NCBI GenBank assembly: GCA_007123655.1
Contig: SKKR01000367.1
Location: 1 to 10,326, forward strand
DNA length: 10,326 nucleotides
From: Thermomicrobiaceae bacterium
GTDB taxonomy: Bacteria > Chloroflexota > Chloroflexia > Thermomicrobiales > Thermomicrobiaceae
Direction of reading: 5' to 3'
In this document: piece after piece, positions 1 through 6,782 of the stretch
Layout: each line of letters begins with the position of its first letter
Position numbering within the stretch: position 1 is the stretch's first letter
The notes under the pieces: model-generated
Seen by the model: only the letters and a program-made list of their open reading frames with translations
Databases searched by the model: none
What the model was told of the DNA's origin: nothing
Position numbers and translations under genes: made by a program

Positions 1-727
1 AAATCTTGGGAAGATCGCCAAGCAGACCATCGCTCAAATCAATGGCGCAGCGGACGCCACACCGGGCGAGAATCCTGCCTTCCCGAACGCGCGGTTTCGG
101 GCGAAGGAATGCCTCTTCCATGGCTGGACCGCCATCGAGTGTCCGTAACTCCTGATCGAGCACTTCCAGCCCGCCCGCGGCGAGCCCCAGTGGTCCGGTA
201 ACCGCGATGAGGTCTCCCTCTTTCGCGGCCGAGCGTCGCATGACGGAATCCGGTCCGCCGGCCGCTTCACCGATAACGGTCACCGAAATAACGACGGCCG
301 TCTCTGACATCGTGGTGTCTCCCCCGACAACGGAGGTTTTGAACTCGGAGCCAAGCGTCACCATCCCTCGATAGAGGTCAGCCACCTCACGATCGCGCTC
401 GGTTCCGGTCAGCCCGAGACTGACCAGCGCCAGGCGGGGTCTGGCTCCCATCGCCGCGAGGTCACTCAGGTTCACGGCAAGTGCCTTGTGTCCAAGACTC
501 TTCCAGTCTCCCCACTCGAGCCGAAAGTGTTCCTCTTCGATCATGGAGTCCGTAGACATGACGATGTGACGTCCGGGGCTCGGCCGCCAAACCGCCGCGT
601 CGTCCCCGATTCCGAGCGAGAGGCGCCCCGGCTGCGTCCCGGCAACAACGGCCGTGACGATATCGATCAACTTGAACTCGCCGACCTCCCGGACGCGCTT
701 ACCGGACGTCGGCACACGCTTGGACAC
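1..727 (-). CDS. thiL: Thiamine-monophosphate kinase ThiL (C-terminal part beyond the left edge)
   Basis: ThiL phosphorylates thiamine monophosphate with ATP to thiamine diphosphate, the last step of cofactor synthesis, in the cytoplasm. The 242 visible codons carry the family motifs in order: GDDAA at residues 41-45, a TDSMIEEEHF segment at 59-68 (the usual TDxLVEGxHF motif), a KALAVNLSDLAAMGA block at 81-95, GGDTT at 135-139 and DLSDGLLGDL at 230-239. These acidic motifs bind Mg-ATP in the ThiL/PurM fold. Full family members are about 320-340 residues, so roughly a quarter lies outside the window. I chose the GTG at 725-727: GGAGGA sits seven bases upstream, and a TGA in frame just above excludes an earlier start. 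The nearby ATG at 729-731 is in another frame. It lies 36 bases downstream of the glycosyltransferase stop, so the two are probably co-transcribed, although no shared pathway is evident. Confidence 0.95.
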   Translation of the reverse strand, partial: MSKRVPTSGKRVREVGEFKLIDIVTAVVAGTQPGRLSLGIGDDAAVWRPSPGRHIVMSTDSMIEEEHFRLEWGDWKSLGHKALAVNLSDLAAMGARPRLALVSLGLTGTERDREVADLYRGMVTLGSEFKTSVVGGDTTMSETAVVISVTVIGEAAGGPDSVMRRSAAKEGDLIAVTGPLGLAAGGLEVLDQELRTLDGGPAMEEAFLRPKPRVREGRILARCGVRCAIDLSDGLLGDLPKI

Positions 728-763
728 CCATCACTCCTCCCCAATTCACCAGAACGAGCAGGG

Positions 764-1912
764 TCAGCCCTCGTTCACAACCTGTCGGTACACCGCAACC
801 GTTTCCCTGGCTGTCCGGTTCCAGGTGAACCTTGCCGCACGCTTCAGCGCGCGGGCAGCCAATTCCCTGCGCTGGTTTTCATCGTTGAGAATCGTCTCCA
901 GCGCTCCCGCGATCTCTTCCGTGTCATCCGGATCGACTAGCAACCCCGCGTCCCCCACCACTTCCGGAAGTGACGTTCGGTTTGAAGCCACCACCGGCGT
1001 CCCGCAGGCCATCGATTCCAGCACCGGCAGCCCGAATCCCTCGTAGAATGAAGGATAGACGAACGCCGTCGACGCACTATACCAAAGCGGCAATGTCCCC
1101 GACGCCGCGTATCCGGGGAAGTGCACCTCGTTCGCAATCCCGAGCTGGCTCACCTCAGCGTAGATATCGTGATACATCCAGCCCGGCGCGCCAACCACAT
1201 ACAGCGGCACGCGGGCTGGCTTGGGGATCGTGGCAAACGCTCGAAGAAGACCGATCAGATTCTTTCTCGGTTGCAGCGTACCGACGAAGAGCAGGAACTG
1301 GTCGGGAAGCCGGTATTCCCGTCGAAATCTCTCAAGTTCGACTGTCGCGGTTCGCGGGAAGAACGAAGGGTCGACCCCGTTTGGCACAGCGGTGACCCGA
1401 TCGTCGGGGACATCCAGCCGCGAAATGACATCCTGCCTCGTGAACTCGGACACAGTGATGACCCGACGAGCATGTCGGGCTGAAAGGCGCGTCATCGTCT
1501 TCAGGTAGCGACGCTGAATCGAGGGGTATTGCTCCGGATAGGCGAGAAATGCCAGATCGTGAATCGTCGCGATGCCGGGTACCCGTCCCGCAAGTGGCAC
1601 CACGTTGACCGGACCGTGCACCACATCAACCTGCCCGCTCCGGCAGTACACTGGTGCCGCGAGCTGCTCCCAGAGAATGCGAACTGGCACCCTTCCGGTC
1701 GGCCATTGAGTCCATCGCCAGCGGATTGATGAGGGCATTGCCGAGCGGCGTTCACGATCCCGGGCCCTGGCGCCCGCAAACACCGTGATCCGGTCTTCCA
1801 TGCCCAGTTCGGCAGGGAGATAGCTCAGGAGGTACTCAATGTAACGGCTGACGCCCGCCTGACGGTAGCCTTCATCAAAGGAAAGTAAGTGAGCCAGCAT
1901 CCCGATGTGCAT
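764..1912 (-). CDS. GT-B glycosyltransferase, family 4 (group 1) type
   Basis: This 382-residue protein matches a retaining GT-B glycosyltransferase that transfers a sugar from a nucleotide-sugar donor, as in polysaccharide or glycolipid synthesis. The N-terminal half has the acceptor-side loop AGVSRYIEYLL (residues 19-29) and an IHDLAFLAYPEQYP segment (117-130) followed by VITVSEFTRQDV, both typical of mannosyltransferase-like members. The C-terminal half has FVGTLQPRKNL (209-219) and the donor-site E-x7-E motif, E291 to E299 in EGFGLPVLE, then MACGTPVVAS. Length is normal and no signal peptide or membrane segment is seen, so it is probably cytosolic or peripheral to the membrane. The ATG at 1912 follows only a weak GGCGG Shine-Dalgarno; an ATG four codons later is possible. 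The donor and acceptor cannot be read from the sequence. It is the promoter-proximal gene of the leftward pair with thiL. Confidence 0.93.
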   Translation of the reverse strand: MHIGMLAHLLSFDEGYRQAGVSRYIEYLLSYLPAELGMEDRITVFAGARARDRERRSAMPSSIRWRWTQWPTGRVPVRILWEQLAAPVYCRSGQVDVVHGPVNVVPLAGRVPGIATIHDLAFLAYPEQYPSIQRRYLKTMTRLSARHARRVITVSEFTRQDVISRLDVPDDRVTAVPNGVDPSFFPRTATVELERFRREYRLPDQFLLFVGTLQPRKNLIGLLRAFATIPKPARVPLYVVGAPGWMYHDIYAEVSQLGIANEVHFPGYAASGTLPLWYSASTAFVYPSFYEGFGLPVLESMACGTPVVASNRTSLPEVVGDAGLLVDPDDTEEIAGALETILNDENQRRELAARALKRAARFTWNRTARETVAVYRQVVNEG

Positions 1913-1954
1913 GAACCGCCAACCTGTGCGATTTGGCCCGCAACTCGGCCCCGT

Positions 1955-1963
1955 ATCCTAGCA
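1955..1963 (-). promoter_or_regulatory. Candidate extended -10 promoter for the glycosyltransferase-thiL pair
   Basis: On the minus strand this reads TGCTAGGAT: a TG-n extension plus a TAGGAT hexamer (four of six matches to TATAAT, with the key second A and final T). It would start transcription about 35 bases before the ATG at 1912. No convincing -35 hexamer is found 16-18 bases upstream, which extended -10 promoters can tolerate. It is a prediction from pattern alone. Confidence 0.4.
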
Positions 1964-2013
1964 CAGGGCGGTCGTTCCACGTGTCGCCGCCAGAAGGCTC
2001 TACACCCGCCGGG

Positions 2014-2022
2014 TGCTATAAT
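2014..2022 (+). promoter_or_regulatory. Extended -10 promoter (TGCTATAAT) for the helicase transcript
   Basis: A perfect TATAAT at 2017-2022 is preceded by TG-n, giving TGCTATAAT. There is no good TTGACA-like box at 16-18 bases upstream. Transcription would begin near 2029, leaving a leader of about 60 bases before the TTG start at 2093. It is divergent from the minus-strand promoter about 50 bases away, so a regulator bound between them could affect both sides. Confidence 0.6.
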
Positions 2023-2078
2023 TTCGGGGATACACCGTTCGCTTTGATCTGTACGTACCGTCCGCGCATTGTCCCGCC

Positions 2079-2083
2079 GGGAG
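2079..2083 (+). promoter_or_regulatory. Ribosome binding site GGGAG that decides the helicase TTG start
   Basis: GGGAG lies nine bases before the TTG at 2093-2095. The earlier in-frame TTG at 2069 has no purine-rich box in front of it, and the TTG at 2099 is spaced 15 bases away. The helicase therefore most likely starts at 2093. Confidence 0.55.
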
Positions 2084-2092
2084 ATTCAGCCT

Positions 2093-5011
2093 TTGACATT
2101 GACACACCAACAGCTGAACGAGGCGATAGATCAGTTCTCGGTCCTCTATCCATTCGGCCTCGACACATTCCAGCGACAGGCGATTGAGACCTTTCTTCAC
2201 GGCGACTCTGTCATGGTTGCGGCGCCGACCGGAACCGGAAAAACCGTTGTCGCCGAGTTCGGCGTGTACGACTCCTTTCGACGAGGTGGAAAGGTCATGT
2301 ACACGACTCCGATCAAGGCGCTTTCGAACCAGAAGTTCCGTGACCTCAGACGGGTCTACGGCGAAAACGTCGGACTCCTCACCGGTGATATCAGCGAAAA
2401 CCCGGACGCACCCATCGTTGTGATGACGACGGAAGTCATCCGGAACATGCTTATCCAGTCACCATGGGAACTGGATGACGTCGATTGCATCATTTTCGAC
2501 GAGGTGCACTACATCGCCGATCCAGACCGTGGCACCACCTGGGAAGAAGCGATCATCCTCTGCCCCGAGCACATCCAGCTGATCTGTCTTTCGGCTACCG
2601 TCTCGAACGCGCAGGAGATTGCCGACTGGATCGGGCGGACCCACCGTCCGATCGAGCTGATCTCCCATTTCGAACGATCGGTGCCACTGGCGCTGTATTA
2701 CTACTACAAACGCAAACTCCGTCTGGTGATCGACCACGACGGTAACAAAGTGGCCGACTTCGACAGCACTGGTGGGGAAGTGCAGAAATCGTTCTCCAGG
2801 GGCGGAATGAGCCGGGATCAGCGCATGCGCTTTGAACAGGAAGAGCCGCAACCCTGGGAGATCGTGCAATCGCTGCGGAACCAGGAACTCCTGCCGGCGA
2901 TCTACTTCCTGTTCAGCCGCCGTGATTGTCAGGATTTCGCCCAGCGCATGGCGCTGGTCGGTCCAAACCTGATAACGAACGAGGATTCGGCCAACGAGAT
3001 CGATCAGATTATCCATACTTACCTGGAAAGCATGCGGGTCGAGGATCGTGATCTCGATCAGGTACAGATCATCACGTCTCTAGCACGGCAGGGGATCGGG
3101 TTCCACCACGCGGGACTGCTACCCATTCTGAAGCAGTTCGTGGAGGCGCTGTTCTCACGGGGACTGATGCAGGTAGTCTTCGCGACCGATACGCTCGCGC
3201 TTGGCGTCAATATGCCCGCGCGTACCGTTGTGATTGGGCGTATGAGCAAGTGGGACGGTCAGCGTCGTCGTCCGTTGATTCCCAATGAGTTCCAGCAGAT
3301 GGCCGGCCGCGCCGGTCGCCGTGGCATGGACGAAAAGGGAAACGTGGTCATCCCCTACACGCCCTGGATGAACTTCGGGTCAGCACTCGAGATCGCGACG
3401 GGTGATCTGCTCCCGGTTCGAAGCGCGTTCGCGATCCGCTACAACACGGTCCTCAATCTGTGGGATCCGCCGCACGGTGACCATGTCCGCCAAATGCTCC
3501 AGCAGAGCCTGGCACAGTTTCAGAGCGCCCGGCGGATGCGCGATCTCGAGGACGAGATTATGGCCTCCAAACGGCTGGAGGACGAGGTACCTCGTGGCTG
3601 CCTCATCGGGTACGACAACGGTGATGAGTTGCTCAGAGAGTATCGGGGCCTCAACTCATCACTCACCACCCTGAAAAACCGGGAACGACGCGTCGTCAGG
3701 GAACTACAGAACGTCAACTTCGACACTGATGAACGTCCCTGGAAAGAACCGGGTCGCCAGGCGCTCCGCCGTATTTTCAAGACGTTATCTCCGGGACATC
3801 CGGCACATACGCGTGAGCACGGCTGGGCGATATACCTTGGACGCGGCTCACAGGGTGGCGTCGGTCTGTTTCTCACTAGAGACGGTGTGCACCTGATCGC
3901 CGAGTACCGGCAGATCGATTACATGCCGGCCCCCGGGTCCCAGGTCGCGCTCCCTGATGCGCTTATGGATCTCGATGGTCCAGTGGCTGATCTCGATCAG
4001 GTCATAAGCCAGGCGGAACAAGAGCGAATCTGGCGTGATCTAAACGCACTGGATCTGCCCGATCTTCAGAATCAGATCCGGGAACACCGCAAGAAGCTCG
4101 AGGCCAGGTACGCGGATGAGCGAGCCAGGCTGGAGCGCGACCTTGAAGACGTTCGCCGCAGCCTGGACGAACTGGCGGACCTGCGATACGGCCATCCGTG
4201 TCACACCTGCGATCGTCGGAAAGAGCACCAGCGAAATCTCAAGAAGTTGTCACAGTTGCAGCGGGATCAGTCCAGGCTACGGAACCGTCTCGAGCGAGAG
4301 CGACAGGAAGAGGAAGAGCGGATTGCCAACCTCATTCGCGGGATTCACGACGTCCTGCACCGGTTCGACTACCTCCATCGCGGTCAACCCACCTCCAAGG
4401 CCGATTCGCTTGCGAACGTGTTCGATCCCAACGGTCTGGTGATCTGCGAGATGCTCGATCGGGGTATGCTGGACAAACTGTCACCGGCCGATCTCGCGGA
4501 GGTGTTTTCCTGGTACGCGTATGACCGCGACTTCCGGTTCACCAACACCTTCAACCTGCCCAAACGGCTCGTGCTTCTGAGACGCCGTCTCGACGAACTG
4601 GAACGAGAGGTCCTGGGAACTGAACGCCGGAACGGGCTGTTCATCTCCACGGGACACAGTGAAGGTTTCTACGGCGCGATGCGCGCCTGGTGCCACGGGG
4701 CGACGATGGTCCGCGTGCTCGAGCAGATCGAACTCAGCGAAGGTGACCTGGTCCTCTCGTTCAACAAGACGATTGACCTGATGCGACAGGTGCGAGACAT
4801 GCTTGTACAGGTCACGCCAGACCACCCGGTTCGTCACAACCTCGAACAGGCCGAAACGCTCGTTCGACGTGATATCGTAGAGCAGTCGCTTACCGCCGGG
4901 TTCATGCCGATCGTCGCCGAAAAGGCACCCGACCACGTCTCAGCTCCCGTCACTGACGAAGAGGGTGAACTCGTCGCGGATCTGGCAGGTGAAGAACAGG
5001 ATTCATCCTAG
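2093..5011 (+). CDS. Ski2/HelY-like superfamily 2 DExH helicase with DSHCT C-terminal domain
   Basis: This 972-residue ATP-dependent helicase probably remodels RNA, by analogy with eukaryotic Ski2/Mtr4 and mycobacterial HelY; its substrate here is not known. The motifs appear in order: Walker A APTGTGKT (about 44-51), DEVH (136-139), SAT (167-169), the second RecA domain segment FATDTLALGVNMP (about 363-375) and QMAGRAGRRG (402-411). A charged, probably coiled-coil insertion spans about 656-756 and holds the CHTC pair (Cys703 and Cys706), in the place of the HPCHxCP-type element of HelY/Mtr4 proteins. The DSHCT-like domain covers roughly 780-945. Length and domain order match full-length HelY-type proteins. 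A TTG start is chosen because of GGGAG upstream; TTG at 2069 would add eight residues. The next gene begins 41 bases after its stop, so the two probably share the transcript from 2017. The family is typical of Actinobacteria and Chloroflexota among bacteria. Confidence 0.92.
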   Translation: MTLTHQQLNEAIDQFSVLYPFGLDTFQRQAIETFLHGDSVMVAAPTGTGKTVVAEFGVYDSFRRGGKVMYTTPIKALSNQKFRDLRRVYGENVGLLTGDISENPDAPIVVMTTEVIRNMLIQSPWELDDVDCIIFDEVHYIADPDRGTTWEEAIILCPEHIQLICLSATVSNAQEIADWIGRTHRPIELISHFERSVPLALYYYYKRKLRLVIDHDGNKVADFDSTGGEVQKSFSRGGMSRDQRMRFEQEEPQPWEIVQSLRNQELLPAIYFLFSRRDCQDFAQRMALVGPNLITNEDSANEIDQIIHTYLESMRVEDRDLDQVQIITSLARQGIGFHHAGLLPILKQFVEALFSRGLMQVVFATDTLALGVNMPARTVVIGRMSKWDGQRRRPLIPNEFQQMAGRAGRRGMDEKGNVVIPYTPWMNFGSALEIATGDLLPVRSAFAIRYNTVLNLWDPPHGDHVRQMLQQSLAQFQSARRMRDLEDEIMASKRLEDEVPRGCLIGYDNGDELLREYRGLNSSLTTLKNRERRVVRELQNVNFDTDERPWKEPGRQALRRIFKTLSPGHPAHTREHGWAIYLGRGSQGGVGLFLTRDGVHLIAEYRQIDYMPAPGSQVALPDALMDLDGPVADLDQVISQAEQERIWRDLNALDLPDLQNQIREHRKKLEARYADERARLERDLEDVRRSLDELADLRYGHPCHTCDRRKEHQRNLKKLSQLQRDQSRLRNRLERERQEEEERIANLIRGIHDVLHRFDYLHRGQPTSKADSLANVFDPNGLVICEMLDRGMLDKLSPADLAEVFSWYAYDRDFRFTNTFNLPKRLVLLRRRLDELEREVLGTERRNGLFISTGHSEGFYGAMRAWCHGATMVRVLEQIELSEGDLVLSFNKTIDLMRQVRDMLVQVTPDHPVRHNLEQAETLVRRDIVEQSLTAGFMPIVAEKAPDHVSAPVTDEEGELVADLAGEEQDSS

Positions 5012-5032
5012 CTCGAAGCCACTCGTGAAGGT

Positions 5033-5048
5033 CTCGAGAATCGAGGAG
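5033..5048 (+). promoter_or_regulatory. Ribosome binding site of the short Mur ligase gene, inside a small inverted repeat
   Basis: GAGGAG at 5043-5048 stands four bases before the ATG at 5053 and supports that start. The left part of the box pairs with bases just upstream: CTCGA at 5033-5037 and TCGAG at 5041-5045 with a three-base loop. If formed in the mRNA, this would partly hide the ribosome site. The stem is short, so it may be chance. Confidence 0.45.
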
Positions 5049-5052
5049 TATT

Positions 5053-6690
5053 ATGGAACTCGTTGAGATTCGCGACCTTGACGGCCCGAACATGTTCGCT
5101 CCGATTCCACTGATCAAACTCGAGGTGTGCCTGACACCCGGGGAAACGCTCCCGGCCGATGTCAGGGATACCGTCGCACAAACGCTCGGCGTCGACGTTG
5201 GCACGGCACCGGTCGAGGCCCTGCTTCAGGTCATTCCGCAGCTGCACGCCATGTGTGATGTCGAGCCACAGTCACCATTCTCGGAGACGCTCGACCGGGA
5301 AGGGCATATCGCGGTGTGCTATCCATGGCAGCATCGCAGCATCGGCCGAGGGATCGCCCGGGCCGCCTTTTTCCTGCTTTCCGGGGAAATCAGCCCCGAA
5401 GACATTCGCAGATGTCTCGCTGACGCCATTGAATCGGAGCATGATCCGGACCTGCCAGAACAACCGACCTGGCTGCGCGACACCGAACGACGTATTCCCG
5501 CGATTGCGGTAACCGGCACTAATGGGAAGACGACCACCACTCGCCTGTTGGCTCACATTATGTCATGTGCCGGACATCGACCGGGATGGTCAAGCTCGAG
5601 CGGCGTCTATATCAACGGGACCCAGGTGATTTCGGGAGACTACTCCGGGCACAGCGGCGCTCGCCGCGTCCTCACGGACCCGGACGTGGATTGTGGGATT
5701 CTGGAGACAGCTCGTGGTGGCATTCTCCTCCGCGGACTCGGATATGAGTCGAATGACGTCGGCGTCTTCCTCAACGTCAGTGCGGACCACCTCGGACTCC
5801 ACGGTGTCACTCGGCTCGAGACCCTCGCGCGGGTAAAAGGAGCGACGGTGAGAGCGACGAAGCCGGAAGGTGTCGCGGTCCTCAATGCCGATGATCCGCT
5901 CGTGCTCGCCCAGATGCCGGACATCCGGGCACGAATCATTCTGACCTCGCAGAACCCGGCGAACTACGAGATCCTGAAGCACATGAACGCAGGCAACACC
6001 GCGATCGTTCTGGAGCACGGGGTCATAACCCGACTCGAGAGCGACGCTTCGACCCCGCTCGTCCCGGTTAACGAGATTCCGATCACCTACCGCGGCATCG
6101 CCCGCCACATGGTCGAAAACGCACTGTGCGCCTGTGCGGCGGCGATGGGCTTCGGAATCGATCAGGATTCGATCATCGAGGGTCTCCGCACATTCCTGCC
6201 GGATCGCCAGCACAATGCAGGTCGACTCAACGTATTTCATCTACGAGATATTACGGTAGTCGTCGATTTCGCGCACAACGAGAGCGGGCTGACATATCTG
6301 ACTGAGTTCGGTCGGTTTGTCTGTCCGGACGCAAGCCGGACATCAATCATCGTTGGAACCGCTGGAGACCGTGAGGACACCGTCTTCACCGCACTTGGCC
6401 GGATCGCCGGCGAAAACGCCGATCGCGTCTTCATCAAACTGAACGAGAAGTATCTGCGCGGGCGCGATCCGGATCAGACGATTGACCTTATCGTTGCAGG
6501 TCTTTCCCGGGTCGACGCCAATGACTGTCTGGTCGGCTCGTTCCCGGGGGAGTACGAAGCGACATTTTCGGCGATCGATTCGGCACATCCCGGCGAGCTT
6601 GTACTCGTTATGTGTGTTGAGGACTATCAGGATGTCATCGACGAGCTTCTACGGCGTGGCGCGCGTGAACATAGTGCCATAGTCATGTGA
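5053..6690 (+). CDS. Mur ligase family protein: cyanophycin synthetase paralogue lacking the ATP-grasp domain
   Basis: This 545-residue protein resembles the two ends of the CphA encoded downstream. Residues 1-25 (GPNMFAPIPLIKLEV) match the start of the CphA N domain (GPNVWARVPVIRLKV), and 85-111 resemble the end of that domain. From residue 148 it is a Mur-ligase module: P-loop GTNGKTTTTR (155-164), SGVYINGTQ, LETARGGI (217-224), LNADDP (277-282), the Mur C-terminal lobe motif DFAHN (405-409) and GDRED (438-442). The roughly 300-residue ATP-grasp domain of CphA is absent, as is the HxxEH helix of its N domain. In CphA the Mur module adds arginine to the aspartate side chain, so this protein could perform an ATP-dependent ligation on cyanophycin or a dipeptide. 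That is inference. The CphA REDDHPRGR segment is IKLNEKYLRGR here (461-471), so the incoming substrate may differ. The frame is open and codon use is like its neighbours, so it does not look like a pseudogene. ATG is supported by GAGGAG. Confidence 0.9.
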   Translation: MELVEIRDLDGPNMFAPIPLIKLEVCLTPGETLPADVRDTVAQTLGVDVGTAPVEALLQVIPQLHAMCDVEPQSPFSETLDREGHIAVCYPWQHRSIGRGIARAAFFLLSGEISPEDIRRCLADAIESEHDPDLPEQPTWLRDTERRIPAIAVTGTNGKTTTTRLLAHIMSCAGHRPGWSSSSGVYINGTQVISGDYSGHSGARRVLTDPDVDCGILETARGGILLRGLGYESNDVGVFLNVSADHLGLHGVTRLETLARVKGATVRATKPEGVAVLNADDPLVLAQMPDIRARIILTSQNPANYEILKHMNAGNTAIVLEHGVITRLESDASTPLVPVNEIPITYRGIARHMVENALCACAAAMGFGIDQDSIIEGLRTFLPDRQHNAGRLNVFHLRDITVVVDFAHNESGLTYLTEFGRFVCPDASRTSIIVGTAGDREDTVFTALGRIAGENADRVFIKLNEKYLRGRDPDQTIDLIVAGLSRVDANDCLVGSFPGEYEATFSAIDSAHPGELVLVMCVEDYQDVIDELLRRGAREHSAIVM

Positions 6691-6696
6691 GGGTTT

Positions 6697-6707
6697 CGGG
6701 ACTCCCG
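6697..6707 (+). promoter_or_regulatory. Operator-like palindrome beside the cphB promoter
   Basis: CGGGA-C-TCCCG is a perfect five-base inverted repeat about one base centre, seven bases after the stop of the short ligase gene and three bases upstream of TATAAT. Its position in the promoter spacer suits a repressor site. It is too short and lacks a T-tract, so it is a poor terminator. It could be chance. Confidence 0.3.
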
Positions 6708-6710
6708 CGG

Positions 6711-6716
6711 TATAAT
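6711..6716 (+). promoter_or_regulatory. -10 box TATAAT of the cphB-cphA promoter
   Basis: A perfect TATAAT lies in the 85-base gap between the short ligase gene and cphB. No clear -35 hexamer is present at 16-18 bases upstream, which may point to an activated promoter. Transcription would start near 6723-6724, giving a leader of about 52 bases to the cphB ATG. The sequence GGGGATAC directly follows the box; the same eight bases occur just after the helicase -10 box (2026-2033). Confidence 0.55.
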
Positions 6717-6749
6717 GGGGATACGGTGAGGATTGTTGGCTCGGATTTG

Positions 6750-6782
6750 ATGAACGCGGTCGTTTTACCGGTGCTATGGTGA
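6750..6782 (+). promoter_or_regulatory. Possible ten-codon leader ORF overlapping the cphB start
   Basis: An ATG at 6750 opens MNAVVLPVLW and stops at a TGA (6780-6782), two bases past the cphB start codon (6776-6778) in a different frame. cphB has no purine-rich ribosome site in the 15 bases before its ATG, so ribosomes ending the leader could restart on cphB. The leader has only a weak CGGA box four bases before its own ATG. It holds no run of arginine or aspartate codons that would suggest attenuation. Confidence 0.3.

Noticed and set aside
488..940. A 150-codon plus-strand reading frame across the thiL-glycosyltransferase junction
   Set aside because: It is antisense to two genes with clear family motifs and has no ribosome site.
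2093..2104. TTGACATTGACA as a -35 promoter element
   Set aside because: No -10-like hexamer lies 16-18 bases downstream, and the sequence is the start of the helicase coding region.
2459..3016. A 185-codon minus-strand reading frame
   Set aside because: It lies entirely inside the helicase gene, opposite its conserved DEVH and SAT motifs, and resembles no protein family.
5590..6240. A 216-codon minus-strand reading frame
   Set aside because: It is antisense to the Mur-ligase module of the short cyanophycin synthetase paralogue; the plus-strand motifs explain the sequence.
5053..6690. A pseudogene or broken cphA copy
   Set aside because: The frame is uninterrupted for 545 codons, has a good ribosome site, and keeps the nucleotide-binding and ligase motifs, so an intact diverged gene fits better.
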